Assembly: GCA_964372035.1 (NCBI GenBank)
Contig: CAYJPK010000029.1
Span: 1-23,377, forward strand
Direction: 5' to 3'
Source: CAYJPK01 sp964372035
Lineage (GTDB): Bacteria; Desulfobacterota; Desulfovibrionia; Desulfovibrionales; Desulfovibrionaceae
Length of the DNA stretch: 23,377 nucleotides
How positions within the stretch are numbered: position 1 is the stretch's first letter; each line of letters begins with the position of its first letter. Made by a program: the position numbers and the translations under genes. Shown piece by piece: positions 7,986 to 15,948 of this stretch. A model generated the notes under the pieces. That model had not been told where the DNA came from, did not search any database, and saw nothing but the letters and a program-made list of their open reading frames with translations.

Positions 7986-8030
7986 ATAAAAAACAATCCA
8001 TATGCATAAAAGATATGGATTGTTTTTTAT
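7986..8030. terminator. Strong bidirectional terminator
   Basis: The 18-base arms 7986-8003 and 8013-8030 (ATAAAAAACAATCCATAT and its exact complement) pair around a 9-base loop. The plus strand ends in TTTTTTAT and the minus strand in the mirror run, so it can serve both the nitroreductase gene and the convergent ATPase gene. Confidence 0.85.
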
Positions 8031-8050
8031 TATACTGTCATATCAAAAAG

Positions 8051-9958
8051 TTAAATAAATTTTTTATCATATAATCTAGCGGCATTTAAAACAACTAAAA
8101 CAGAACCAGCATTATGCACAAGGGCTCCTGTGACAGGTGTTAAGTAGCCAGTAACTGATAGGCAAATCGCTACAAAATTAATCATCATTGCCATTGTAAT
8201 ATTAAATTTAATACTATAAATTGTTGCATTTGATAAACGTTTAATATAGCTTATCTTGCTAATATCATCACCCATAAGAGCAATATCAGCCGCATCAATT
8301 GCAATATCACTACCCATAGAGCCCATAGCTATTCCAACAGAAGCAGTTTTTAAAGCTGGTGCATCATTTACACCATCACCAATCATTGCAACTGCTAAAC
8401 CGTTTGAAGTTAATTCCTTAACTTTTGCTGCTTTATCTTGTGGCAAAAGTGACGAATAAAGCTCTGAAATTCCAACTTGTTTTGCAATATAGCCCGCAGC
8501 ATTTTCATTATCACCTGTTAATAATATGGTTCTATCAATTCCTGCTTTATTTAATTCATTAACTACAGATAATGAACTTTCTTTTATAATATCTGATAGA
8601 GCTAAATAACCTATTAAATTTGTGTTTTCTATAACTAGAACTATAGCCTTACCTTGATTTTGCAAGTTACGGATTTCTTGTAAAATTTCTGGCATAATAG
8701 CTGTTTTAAGTTTAGCTTCTACTAGTTTTTCATTGCCACAAATTATTTCATTTCCATTTAATTTAGCCTTAATACCCTGTCCAGCAAGCATTGTAAATTC
8801 ATCAATTTTCTGGATATTAATATTATTTAATTTTGCATAACTATTAATAGCTTTTGCAATTGGGTGCTCTGAATGAGCCTCAAGCGAAGCAACTTTATTC
8901 AAAAATTCCTTTTCATCTAAGCCGAGTGATTTTATTTCTGTAACACTTAGCTTGCCATGAGTTAAAGTTCCAGTTTTATCAAAAGCAATTGCATTAATCT
9001 TGCCCATGCGCTCAAGTGCCTCACCTGACTTGATTAAGACACCATACTTTGCTGCTTGTCCAATTGCAGCCACTATAGAAGTTGGCGTTGCAAGAGCTAA
9101 CGCACAAGGACAAAATACTACTAAAACTGTGACAGCACGAATTAAAGCAGCATCAGGATTGTTAAAAATATAAGTAAAAATTAAATACGTAATAATCGCT
9201 ATAACGCATGCGGTTGGAACAAGCCAAGATGCCCACACATCAACAATCTTTTGCATTGGCGCTTTATGCTCTTCAGCTTCTTCAACCAATTTAATCATTT
9301 TTTGAAGTGATGAGTTTTCAAAGCTCTTATTAAGCCTAACATCAACAGAACCAAACCTATTAATTGTCCCCGCAAAAACTTCATCATCAATGGTTTTATC
9401 AACAGGCAAGCTCTCGCCTGTCATAATTGATTGATCAACTGTAGTTGCTCCTGAAATAATTATACCGTCAGCCGCAAATTTTTCACCTGGTAAAATGCGT
9501 ATAATATCATTAATTTTAAGCTGTGTTGCATCAACTATTTCTTCTTTAATGTTACCACTAAACTCTATTATCCTGCGTCCAGTATCTGGCACAAGACTAA
9601 GCAAATTCATTATACCTTTTTTAGTTTTTTCAACCGTGCGCTCTTCAAGCCAGCCACCTAAACCCATAATAAAGGCAACCTCGCCTGCAGCAAAAACATC
9701 TCCAATGTAAATAGCCGCAAACATAGCAATAGTTATAAGTAGCGCTGAACTAATTCTTGGCTCTAGCAAAGCCATAATTGCCCAGTAAGCAAGTGGAATA
9801 CCTGAAATTAAAATAGAAATCCACGCTGGATCTAAAGAAAACTCAAAAGCAATTCCAGCTATTGGAAATATATATTCAACCACAAAACTCACTGCCAAAA
9901 ACACACCTGACACAATAAGCATGGGCAGTGTGTTTAAAAACATCATTATATTTGACAT
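8051..9958 (-). CDS. P1B-type heavy-metal translocating ATPase
   Basis: A 635-residue integral membrane pump. In order: four N-terminal membrane segments (about 11-33, 45-65, 69-90, 92-105), actuator loop TGES (180-183), membrane segments near 243-265 and 270-292 with the metal-site motif CPC (283-285), phosphorylation motif DKTGTLT (327-333; D327), SEHP (363-366) in the nucleotide domain, hinge GDGVND (527-532), and two C-terminal segments ending HNAGSVLVVLNAARL (615-629). There is no N-terminal HMA or Cys-x-x-Cys domain; the protein starts almost directly with membrane segments. The final segment lacks the MxxSS motif of Cu(I) pumps and the Asp of Zn/Cd pumps, so the metal is uncertain even though the regulator upstream looks copper-type. 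It starts 18 bases after csoR and is surely in that operon. Role: ATP-driven export of a transition metal. Confidence 0.93.
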   Translation of the reverse strand: MSNIMMFLNTLPMLIVSGVFLAVSFVVEYIFPIAGIAFEFSLDPAWISILISGIPLAYWAIMALLEPRISSALLITIAMFAAIYIGDVFAAGEVAFIMGLGGWLEERTVEKTKKGIMNLLSLVPDTGRRIIEFSGNIKEEIVDATQLKINDIIRILPGEKFAADGIIISGATTVDQSIMTGESLPVDKTIDDEVFAGTINRFGSVDVRLNKSFENSSLQKMIKLVEEAEEHKAPMQKIVDVWASWLVPTACVIAIITYLIFTYIFNNPDAALIRAVTVLVVFCPCALALATPTSIVAAIGQAAKYGVLIKSGEALERMGKINAIAFDKTGTLTHGKLSVTEIKSLGLDEKEFLNKVASLEAHSEHPIAKAINSYAKLNNINIQKIDEFTMLAGQGIKAKLNGNEIICGNEKLVEAKLKTAIMPEILQEIRNLQNQGKAIVLVIENTNLIGYLALSDIIKESSLSVVNELNKAGIDRTILLTGDNENAAGYIAKQVGISELYSSLLPQDKAAKVKELTSNGLAVAMIGDGVNDAPALKTASVGIAMGSMGSDIAIDAADIALMGDDISKISYIKRLSNATIYSIKFNITMAMMINFVAICLSVTGYLTPVTGALVHNAGSVLVVLNAARLYDKKFI

Positions 9959-9976
9959 CTTACACCTACAAAATCT

Positions 9977-10252
9977 TTATAATGTTTTAGAAAACTGATT
10001 TAAAGCTGAAATCAGTTTGTTAATTGTTTGTTCTTCATCACCATTTTTAATTCCAGCAAGTACACAGTGATGCATATGCCCCTCTAGCACGACTTGACCG
10101 GTCTTGTGTAGGGCTGATTTTGCCGCTCCAATTTGGATTAATATATCCACACAGGACTTATCATCTTCTATCATCTTGATGATACCTCGAATTTGACCTT
10201 CTATCTTTTTAAGGCGAGTCGTAACAGCCTTAACATCCATACATTGATGCAT
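9977..10252 (-). CDS. csoR: CsoR-family metal-sensing repressor
   Basis: A 91-residue all-helical DUF156/CsoR-RcnR-family regulator. The RLKKIEGQIRGI segment (13-24) is the family's basic DNA-contact helix. The ligand set is C34, H59 and C63: spacing 25 and 4, identical to the Cu(I)-binding Cys-His-Cys of Bacillus subtilis CsoR (C45, H70, C74), with the same VLEGHMHHC context. Ni/Co sensors of the family have His in place of the last Cys. I therefore expect Cu(I) sensing with derepression on binding; related persulfide sensors lack the His. AGGAG (10259-10263) lies 6 bases before the ATG. It is the first gene of an operon with the P1B ATPase and probably represses it from the operator at 10279-10306. 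Confidence 0.88.
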   Translation of the reverse strand: MHQCMDVKAVTTRLKKIEGQIRGIIKMIEDDKSCVDILIQIGAAKSALHKTGQVVLEGHMHHCVLAGIKNGDEEQTINKLISALNQFSKTL

Positions 10253-10278
10253 AAAAACTCCTTTAATTTTTAATAGCC

Positions 10279-10306
10279 ATATACCTAGTACCCCTATAAG
10301 GTATAT
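10279..10306 (-). promoter_or_regulatory. Candidate CsoR operator
   Basis: Inverted repeat ATATACCT (10279-10286) and AGGTATAT (10299-10306) around a centre holding a short C-run (TACCCCTATA). CsoR operators are typically TACCC...GGGTA-like dyads with G/C runs, and this one sits 27 bases upstream of csoR, just downstream of a -35 box where the -10 element should be. It is the only G/C-rich patch in an otherwise AT-rich gap. Confidence 0.6.
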
Positions 10307-10319
10307 GAAATATAAAAAT

Positions 10320-10325
10320 TGTCAA
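10320..10325 (-). promoter_or_regulatory. -35 box of the csoR-ATPase operon
   Basis: A perfect TTGACA on the minus strand, 14 bases upstream of the operator dyad. No convincing -10 box is seen at 17 bases; the region that should hold it is inside the dyad (TATACC or TTATAG), which suits a repressor that covers the promoter. Confidence 0.45.
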
Positions 10326-10506
10326 TAAAAATTTAGCTCTTTAAGCATTTAAATATCAGTATATTTCATAAGAATTAAAATATAATCAAAACTAGAAATA
10401 TAATAATTGTCTATAAAATGCTTAAATATTTATGATAATTATATATACCTATTAATATTTAATAAGCAATTCGCATTTAATCTTTAACAAATTTAAGGAG
10501 TTTAAA

Positions 10507-11352
10507 ATGAGTTACGATGGTTATAAAACCTTTACTGCTACACAAGATGAAGCTGTATTAACAATTACTTTTGACTTTCCACCAGTGAACGTGCAAGGTC
10601 AAGAAATGTTGGCTGATTTGAACGGATTAGCCTTAAGGCTTGAGCAAGATAGAACTGTTAAGGTCGTTGTTTTCCAATCTGCTAATCCTGAAATATGGGT
10701 CTGCCATTATGACACTAATCTGTTGAGAGAAATGTCAACTCAAGCTGTTTCACGTGAGGAAGCTAAACTTTTAGATTTACAATATGTGCTTGAAAGAATA
10801 AGTAAATTACCGCAAGCAACCATTGCAAAATTAGAAGGTGTTGCAAGAGGTGGCGGTCATGAATTTGCCCTTGCATGCGACATGCGTTTTGCTGTTCGAG
10901 GTAAGTTTAAATTTATGCAAATGGAAGTAGCCATGGGTATTTTACCGTGCGGTGGAGGTGCATCACGAATGGCTCGACAAGTTGGTCTTGGGCGAGCTTT
11001 AGAAATTATTTTAAGTGCTCGTGATTTTGATGCTGATGAAGCAGAAGCGTATGGAACAATTAATAAAGCTCTTGATGCTAGTGATATTGATGAGTATGTT
11101 GATGCCTTAGCTAAGCGTATTGCTAAATTTCCAGCTGAGTCAATTAATGCATGCAAGCAAATGGTTTATGAATCAATTGATAAGCCAATTCTTGAAGCGC
11201 TAAAGGCTGAATCTTACTGGCTCTATCAGGCTACTAGCAAAACTCCTGCTGTTAAACGTTTTGGCGTTGCAGACGATAACGCTATGCAATTTGATTTAGA
11301 AAATCAGCGTAACTGGAATAACATTGTCATTGATGTTCAAAAAATAAGCTAA
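10507..11352 (+). CDS. Enoyl-CoA hydratase/isomerase family protein
   Basis: A 281-residue crotonase-fold protein, slightly longer than the usual 255-265. The oxyanion-hole segment ARGGGHEFALACD (113-125) and the segment MEVAMGILPCGGGASR (139-154) align with the crotonase core. Both catalytic glutamates of classical enoyl-CoA hydratase can be placed: E119 (GGGHE) and E140 (QMEV), so hydratase activity is plausible. Two oddities: W64-V-C-H-Y at 64-68 stands where family members have a short F/W..G.D segment, and the C-terminal 30 residues (about 252-281) are an extension I do not recognise. The substrate is unknown. No acyl-CoA dehydrogenase, thiolase or ligase gene is adjacent. AAGGAG is 6 bases before the ATG; a single-gene unit is likely. 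Confidence 0.85.
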   Translation: MSYDGYKTFTATQDEAVLTITFDFPPVNVQGQEMLADLNGLALRLEQDRTVKVVVFQSANPEIWVCHYDTNLLREMSTQAVSREEAKLLDLQYVLERISKLPQATIAKLEGVARGGGHEFALACDMRFAVRGKFKFMQMEVAMGILPCGGGASRMARQVGLGRALEIILSARDFDADEAEAYGTINKALDASDIDEYVDALAKRIAKFPAESINACKQMVYESIDKPILEALKAESYWLYQATSKTPAVKRFGVADDNAMQFDLENQRNWNNIVIDVQKIS

Positions 11353-11371
11353 TTTATATCAACTTTTAACG

Positions 11372-11435
11372 AGTTAACACTGAAAACAAATACAACATAC
11401 TATAAATATATAGCTTACTCATTTCAGTGTTAACT
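11372..11435 (+). other. Perfect 14-bp inverted repeat with 36-base loop
   Basis: AGTTAACACTGAAA (11372-11385) is the exact complement of 11422-11435. It begins 20 bases after the enoyl-CoA hydratase stop. There is no T-run after it, so it does not look like a standard terminator, and the loop is long. It may be a 3' structure of the mRNA, a processing site or a protein-binding dyad. Confidence 0.5.
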
Positions 11436-11443
11436 TGTCGAGC

Positions 11444-11472
11444 TGAAAAAGTCATTTTAAATATCTTTTTCA
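11444..11472 (+). terminator. Weak hairpin downstream of the enoyl-CoA hydratase gene
   Basis: TGAAAAAG (11444-11451) pairs with CTTTTTCA (11465-11472) around a 13-base loop. The stem is short and no T-run follows, so it is only a candidate terminator, perhaps acting with the larger inverted repeat just before it. Confidence 0.3.
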
Positions 11473-11815
11473 TGTGACTTAGCCACGTAGGCACGCTCAC
11501 TCCAAACACCCTTTATGTAACAAAAAATTTTATATTATTTTTTACTTAAAACAAATATAGACATACAACTAATTTCATTAACTTTTTATGTTATTTTCAT
11601 ACTAAATGCCTGTAAGCTTACTATCTAAGACTTCAAAAAAGATTGACAAACATATACAATAGTGCCATTTTATAAATAGACACAGTGTTCATTGCGTTCA
11701 TATACTTATCACTACTAAGTTTATCTTCAGTTATTTTAAATGATTTTTTTAATGTTTTTGCTGGTGATTATCGCTTTGCAGTATTCTAAACTATAAAAGT
11801 ATTAGAGAGGTTTTT

Positions 11816-14098
11816 ATGCGTTTTTCTATTACTACAAAGATGGTTATTGTTTTAGTATCACTGTTGTTTATAAGTTCTGGAACAACCTATTTTGTTGCTA
11901 CTAATAACTATTCGAAAACTCTTACAAATACCTTACTTGATAACATTAAAATAGCACAAGAAAACTTTGATGCCATTACAAAAGCGAAAGGGCAAGATTA
12001 TGAAAATGTTGCTAAGGTAGCTTCTGAATTTAGTGGTCTTGCTCAAGCCATTATTGACAACAATCAAGCGAAAGTTAAAAAAATGTCAGAAATAATTATG
12101 GCGCAAACTGATGCTAATATTTTAACTATAACAAATGCAAAAGGTGATGTTGTTGCAAGAGCTCATACTGAAAGGCATGGTGATAACATCATTAGTCAAA
12201 AAATAATTGCACAAGCTACAAATGGAGCTTCGGCAAACGCCATTATTGCAGGGGTTGAAGCTATTTCACTTCGAGCAACTGCTCCTATTAAGCAAGATGG
12301 AAAAGTAATCGGTACAATTTCAATTGGTACTTCCTTAAATGATCCGAGCTATCTTGACTGGATTGCACAATTTCTTGCTGTAAAAGTTACCTTTTTTAAG
12401 GGTAATGAGCGTTTAATGACAACAATTAAAGACTCTTCAGGAAATCGCATCATAGGCTCTAAGCTTAACAATGCTGAAATAGAAAATCAAGTTTTGCGAC
12501 AAGGTAAGGACTATTATGGCTCTAGCAGTATCTTAAATGAAAGCTTTTATGCCGCTTACTGGCCAGCTTACAATGAAAGCAAAGAAATTATTGGTATGTG
12601 GTTTATTGGTTTACCGGTTAGCCAAGTTTTGCTTGCTGAAAAAAATGCAAAATTTAGTACGCTTATAGCTTCTGCCATTGTTCTTTTAATCATGTCACTG
12701 CTTGCTATTCTTATTGGCTTTAAATTTTCAGGACCAATTAAACAAATTGCAGACTATGCTACTAAAGTTTCTAGTGGCGACGAAAGTGCAACCATTAATA
12801 TCAAAAGCAATGATGAATTTGCCACTCTTGCTAATGCAATAAAAGACATGGTGCATGAACTTCAGGAGCAAACACACTGGTATCAAGGCATACTCGATGC
12901 CCTACCAATTAGTGTTTCTGTGACTGATATGGAAACAAGATGGACACTACTAAACAAAAAAGCCTTAGAAGGTAGTAGCAAAAGCCTTGAAGAACTTATT
13001 GGTCTTCCATGCAGCACTAAAGGCGGAAATCTTTGTGATACACCTGATTGTGGTATTAAACGCCTTGCAGAAGGACAAACAGAGGCAAAAAACACTCTGC
13101 CAAACGGCAAAATTATGCAAATGCGCTTAAATTATCTGTATGATAGTAAGGGTGAAAAAATTGGACACATTGAGCTTGCTACAGATATTACAAGTGAAGA
13201 AAATTTAAAAGCTGAAAATGCGCTCATGGCTGAACGTGTTAAATTAGAATTAGTACATCAACTTGAAGGAGTTGTTAGTGCTTTAGATACTGCAGCTAAT
13301 GAATTAACAAGTGCTATAGTTTCAGCGGAAAATGACGCTAAAGATACTGCTAGTTATATGATGAATGTTAGCACTGCTATTGACCAAATGGAAAGTTCAG
13401 TTAACGAGGTTGCGCATAATGCATCTAATGCATCAACTGATGCAAGTGATACTCAAGCAAGAGCAGAAGAAGGCAATAAGGTTGTAAAATACATTATTGA
13501 CGATATTATGAGCGTTAAAAGCTCCTCTGCTATCTTGAAGGAAAGTATGGAAAAGCTTTCTGAACATGCTAGCGGAATTGGTACTATTCTTAATATAATT
13601 AGAGATATTGCTGACCAAACCAACTTGCTTGCACTGAATGCAGCTATTGAAGCTGCAAGAGCTGGTGATGCTGGGCGAGGCTTTGCCGTTGTTGCTGATG
13701 AAGTTCGTAAGCTTGCTGAAAAAACTATGGACGCAACAAAAGAAGTTGAAAGTGCTATTCACATAATTCAAGAACATACCGTTGATAGTACAAAGACTAT
13801 GGATAGTACAATTTTAGCTGTTAGCAAAGCAACACAAGAAGTTCAAAATGCAGGAGAGACATTAAGTGGTATTGTTGAGCTTAGTATGGCAACTGCAAAT
13901 GAAGTATCCGCTATTGCTACTGCTGCTGAAGAACAAGCTATGACGACTAAAGATATTAACAAGTCAATTACAGAAACCAGTGAACTTGCTCAAAAATTGA
14001 CTGATTCAATGGAGCAAACTTCAGAAACTGTTCAAGAACTTTCAAGACAATCTTCATTATTAACTAATATTTTAACAAGTATGAAAACTGGTAAATAG
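11816..14098 (+). CDS. Methyl-accepting chemotaxis protein, Cache-HAMP-PAS(Cys)
   Basis: A 760-residue inner-membrane chemoreceptor. TM1 about 8-29; periplasmic Cache sensor 30-280 with a first lobe ILTITNAKGDVVARAH (102-117) and a second lobe near 185-270 (VTFFKGNERL and GMWFIGLPVS); TM2 281-303; HAMP about 304-355; PAS 355-460; signalling domain to the end with the CheA/CheW tip DQTNLLALN at 600-608. The PAS domain carries C399, C407 and C412 in a short loop (LPCSTKGGNLCDTPDCG), a Cys pattern also seen in PAS domains of the two c-di-GMP proteins of this window. The sensor resembles receptors where the Cache domain reads small organic molecules; the ligand is unknown. GAGAGG (11805-11810) precedes the ATG. 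Transcribed alone. Confidence 0.93.
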   Translation: MRFSITTKMVIVLVSLLFISSGTTYFVATNNYSKTLTNTLLDNIKIAQENFDAITKAKGQDYENVAKVASEFSGLAQAIIDNNQAKVKKMSEIIMAQTDANILTITNAKGDVVARAHTERHGDNIISQKIIAQATNGASANAIIAGVEAISLRATAPIKQDGKVIGTISIGTSLNDPSYLDWIAQFLAVKVTFFKGNERLMTTIKDSSGNRIIGSKLNNAEIENQVLRQGKDYYGSSSILNESFYAAYWPAYNESKEIIGMWFIGLPVSQVLLAEKNAKFSTLIASAIVLLIMSLLAILIGFKFSGPIKQIADYATKVSSGDESATINIKSNDEFATLANAIKDMVHELQEQTHWYQGILDALPISVSVTDMETRWTLLNKKALEGSSKSLEELIGLPCSTKGGNLCDTPDCGIKRLAEGQTEAKNTLPNGKIMQMRLNYLYDSKGEKIGHIELATDITSEENLKAENALMAERVKLELVHQLEGVVSALDTAANELTSAIVSAENDAKDTASYMMNVSTAIDQMESSVNEVAHNASNASTDASDTQARAEEGNKVVKYIIDDIMSVKSSSAILKESMEKLSEHASGIGTILNIIRDIADQTNLLALNAAIEAARAGDAGRGFAVVADEVRKLAEKTMDATKEVESAIHIIQEHTVDSTKTMDSTILAVSKATQEVQNAGETLSGIVELSMATANEVSAIATAAEEQAMTTKDINKSITETSELAQKLTDSMEQTSETVQELSRQSSLLTNILTSMKTGK

Positions 14099-14159
14099 TC
14101 GATGCTTGAAAACCCTTAACATATCGTAATAAAATAATTTAATAATTAAAAAACTCTAA

Positions 14160-14208
14160 TAAAAATGCAAGAAATAAAAAAATGAAATATACTTTTCTTG
14201 CATTTTTA
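14160..14208 (+). terminator. Terminator of chemoreceptor 2 (shared stem, copy A)
   Basis: The 15-base arms 14160-14174 and 14194-14208 (TAAAAATGCAAGAAA and complement) pair around a 19-base loop; the right arm ends in TTTTTA. The first 14 bases of the stem recur exactly at 21541-21587. Confidence 0.75.
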
Positions 14209-14261
14209 TGACTTAAAACAATAGTTTTTCATCATCGGCTTACAAAATTTTTGCAAAAGTA

Positions 14262-14300
14262 AAAACTCTTTTCTACATATTTTTTATAGAAAAGAGTTTT
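14262..14300. terminator. Terminator between chemoreceptor 2 and the GGDEF gene
   Basis: The 14-base arms 14262-14275 and 14287-14300 (AAAACTCTTTTCTA and complement) pair perfectly around an 11-base loop. Reading the minus strand the right arm ends in a short T-run, so it fits termination of the GGDEF gene, which ends 72 bases away. Confidence 0.65.
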
Positions 14301-14371
14301 CATATTTTTAGCTAAACTTTTACAGCTTACCACAAGTTTTTATTTTATAGCACTAGCAAAACATTAGAAAA

Positions 14372-15841
14372 CTATGTAGATTTACTGCAACTAGCAATAG
14401 CGATTTCACTATTCTTGACCGCAAAATAATCTTCCATTTTAAGAAAACTGTCTTTATAGCAAAATAGCACTGAACCCCTACCCGCCTTTTTAACTTGATA
14501 CATAGCCTTATCTGCTAACTGAAAAATCTCTTTAGCAGTAGTTGCTTCAAACGGATATTGAGCAATCCCAATACTGCAATCACAGCCCATCTCACTTCCT
14601 TTGTAGTCATATCTTTTGCGAAAGATAACAAATAAATCGTTAATTATATCTCTTATAAAATCGTCAGAGCCATTATCTTTTAAGATTATAACAAATTCAT
14701 CGCCACCCTGCCTATAAGTTTTAATACTATCATTAGACATTTCTTTAAGGTCATTTGCAATACCTTTTAGAAGAACATCTCCAGCATCATGGCCGAGCGT
14801 ATCATTGATAGCTTTAAAGCCATCTAAATCGCAAAATAAAACATACCATTTTTCACCAAAGGCAGACTTGTCACGAACAAAAAGCTCAATATCTTCATGC
14901 AAGCGCCTTCTGTTTGTAAGTCCTGTTAGATAATCATACTGTGCAAGTTTTTCAATAACCATCTGATTTCTTTTGCTTTCAGTAATATCAATACTTGCAA
15001 CCAAATGCGCAACTCGTCCGTCCATCCAAGGAAAAGAAGAACTTAAAACTCTAAACCAAGATTTATCAAAAGGACGCTCATAATCCCATTGGTAAGTTTT
15101 ATTAATATTACCATTTTCATCTAGCAACTTAGGCTCAGGGCAAAACTCACACGGTTCTGACTTATCGGTAAAAATAGCCTGCCAACATTTTTTACCGACC
15201 ATGCTATCAACACCTCCATAAGGAGCTGCCATTGATTTATTGGCATATAAAATATCGTGTGTGTAATAGTCATTCACATAAATATCAATGCCAATATGAT
15301 CAAGAACATTCGCAAGTGCAGCTTCAGTGCTTGCAATTCCTTTTTGGAACATTTCAAGTTTAACAGTATTTGCCAGCAAGGTAAGAAGTGCACAAGCTTT
15401 ACGAATATTTACTTTTGCATGTCTTATTTCTTTTCTGCGGTCACAAAGACCAACAAAGCCTGCAAGTTCATAATGCTGATTAAGTATGGGAATAAAAATC
15501 AGAGTATTAACATCAAAAATACTTGTTAATTTATCTTCAAGAGTTCCTTCGTTAATTTGACCATAACAAAGAATAACCTTTTTAGAACATAATTCACTAA
15601 GAAGTTCTGCACCAAGTTCTTCTTTAATATTAACATTTTCCGGAAGTGATTTTTTCTTTACTATCTCAAAATATTCTTTTCTAAAAAATTCGCCAGTGTA
15701 GTTAGATTCATAAATAAAAGCATGAGATATATCAAAAAAACGACAAATCTCTTCTAAGAAGTTATGCTTAGATACTTCCTCATTTAAAATACTAAGCTTT
15801 TCTATCATGCGCTGAAAAAAATCTTCTGCCTTATGCCCCAT
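14372..15841 (-). CDS. Diguanylate cyclase, GAF-PAS-GGDEF
   Basis: A 489-residue cytoplasmic protein with no membrane segment. A GAF-like domain covers about 1-165, a PAS domain 172-288 (GIDIYVNDYYTHDILYANKS) and a GGDEF domain 297-460. The PAS holds C219 and C231-x2-C234. The catalytic parts are intact: DYLTGLTNRR (303-312), the metal-binding FCDLDGFKAIND (336-347), and RQGGDEF (377-383). The inhibitory I-site RxxD is absent: NDSI stands there, so product inhibition is not expected. It should make c-di-GMP from two GTP under control of GAF and PAS signals. I start it at the ATG at 15841, not the GTG at 15856, because AGGTGAT sits in front of the ATG. It lies 107 bases downstream of the EAL gene on the same strand, with opposite predicted activity. 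Confidence 0.9.
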   Translation of the reverse strand: MGHKAEDFFQRMIEKLSILNEEVSKHNFLEEICRFFDISHAFIYESNYTGEFFRKEYFEIVKKKSLPENVNIKEELGAELLSELCSKKVILCYGQINEGTLEDKLTSIFDVNTLIFIPILNQHYELAGFVGLCDRRKEIRHAKVNIRKACALLTLLANTVKLEMFQKGIASTEAALANVLDHIGIDIYVNDYYTHDILYANKSMAAPYGGVDSMVGKKCWQAIFTDKSEPCEFCPEPKLLDENGNINKTYQWDYERPFDKSWFRVLSSSFPWMDGRVAHLVASIDITESKRNQMVIEKLAQYDYLTGLTNRRRLHEDIELFVRDKSAFGEKWYVLFCDLDGFKAINDTLGHDAGDVLLKGIANDLKEMSNDSIKTYRQGGDEFVIILKDNGSDDFIRDIINDLFVIFRKRYDYKGSEMGCDCSIGIAQYPFEATTAKEIFQLADKAMYQVKKAGRGSVLFCYKDSFLKMEDYFAVKNSEIAIASCSKST

Positions 15842-15844
15842 TTT

Positions 15845-15851
15845 ATCACCT
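15845..15851 (-). promoter_or_regulatory. Shine-Dalgarno deciding the GGDEF gene start
   Basis: AGGTGAT on the minus strand, matching the extended anti-Shine-Dalgarno complement, ends 3 bases before the ATG at 15841; the AGG core is 7 bases away. Using the upstream GTG would bury it in the coding region. Confidence 0.65.
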
Positions 15852-15948
15852 AACACTACTTATTTTTTTACACAGTTTAATTATTTTTTACATTCTCAGT
15901 CAAAATAATATGACTAACAAAGCATTAAAAAACACAATTTATAAAATA

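Larger units (their letters stand above)
11353..11815. other. 463-base stretch without a gene
   Basis: No reading frame of useful length with a ribosome site is seen on either strand. It holds the two hairpins at 11372-11435 and 11444-11472 and, at 11643-11648, a TTGACA with no good -10 at 17 bases (TATAAA lies at 22). The part before 11816 is presumably the chemoreceptor promoter and leader. I cannot exclude a small RNA between 11436 and 11640. Confidence 0.5.

Noticed and set aside
10340..10426. Inverted repeat TTTAAGCATTT / AAATGCTTAAA upstream of the enoyl-CoA hydratase gene
   Set aside because: The arms are A/T-rich, 65 bases apart and could arise by chance in this gap.
6718..13700. Near-identical DNA stretches in the two chemoreceptors
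   Set aside because: The matches lie in the CheA/CheW contact tip, which is conserved in all such receptors; sensor domains differ, so there is no sign of recent duplication or recombination.
13433..13777. Open frame of 114 codons opposite chemoreceptor 2
   Set aside because: It is antisense to the most conserved part of the signalling domain; a shadow of codon bias.
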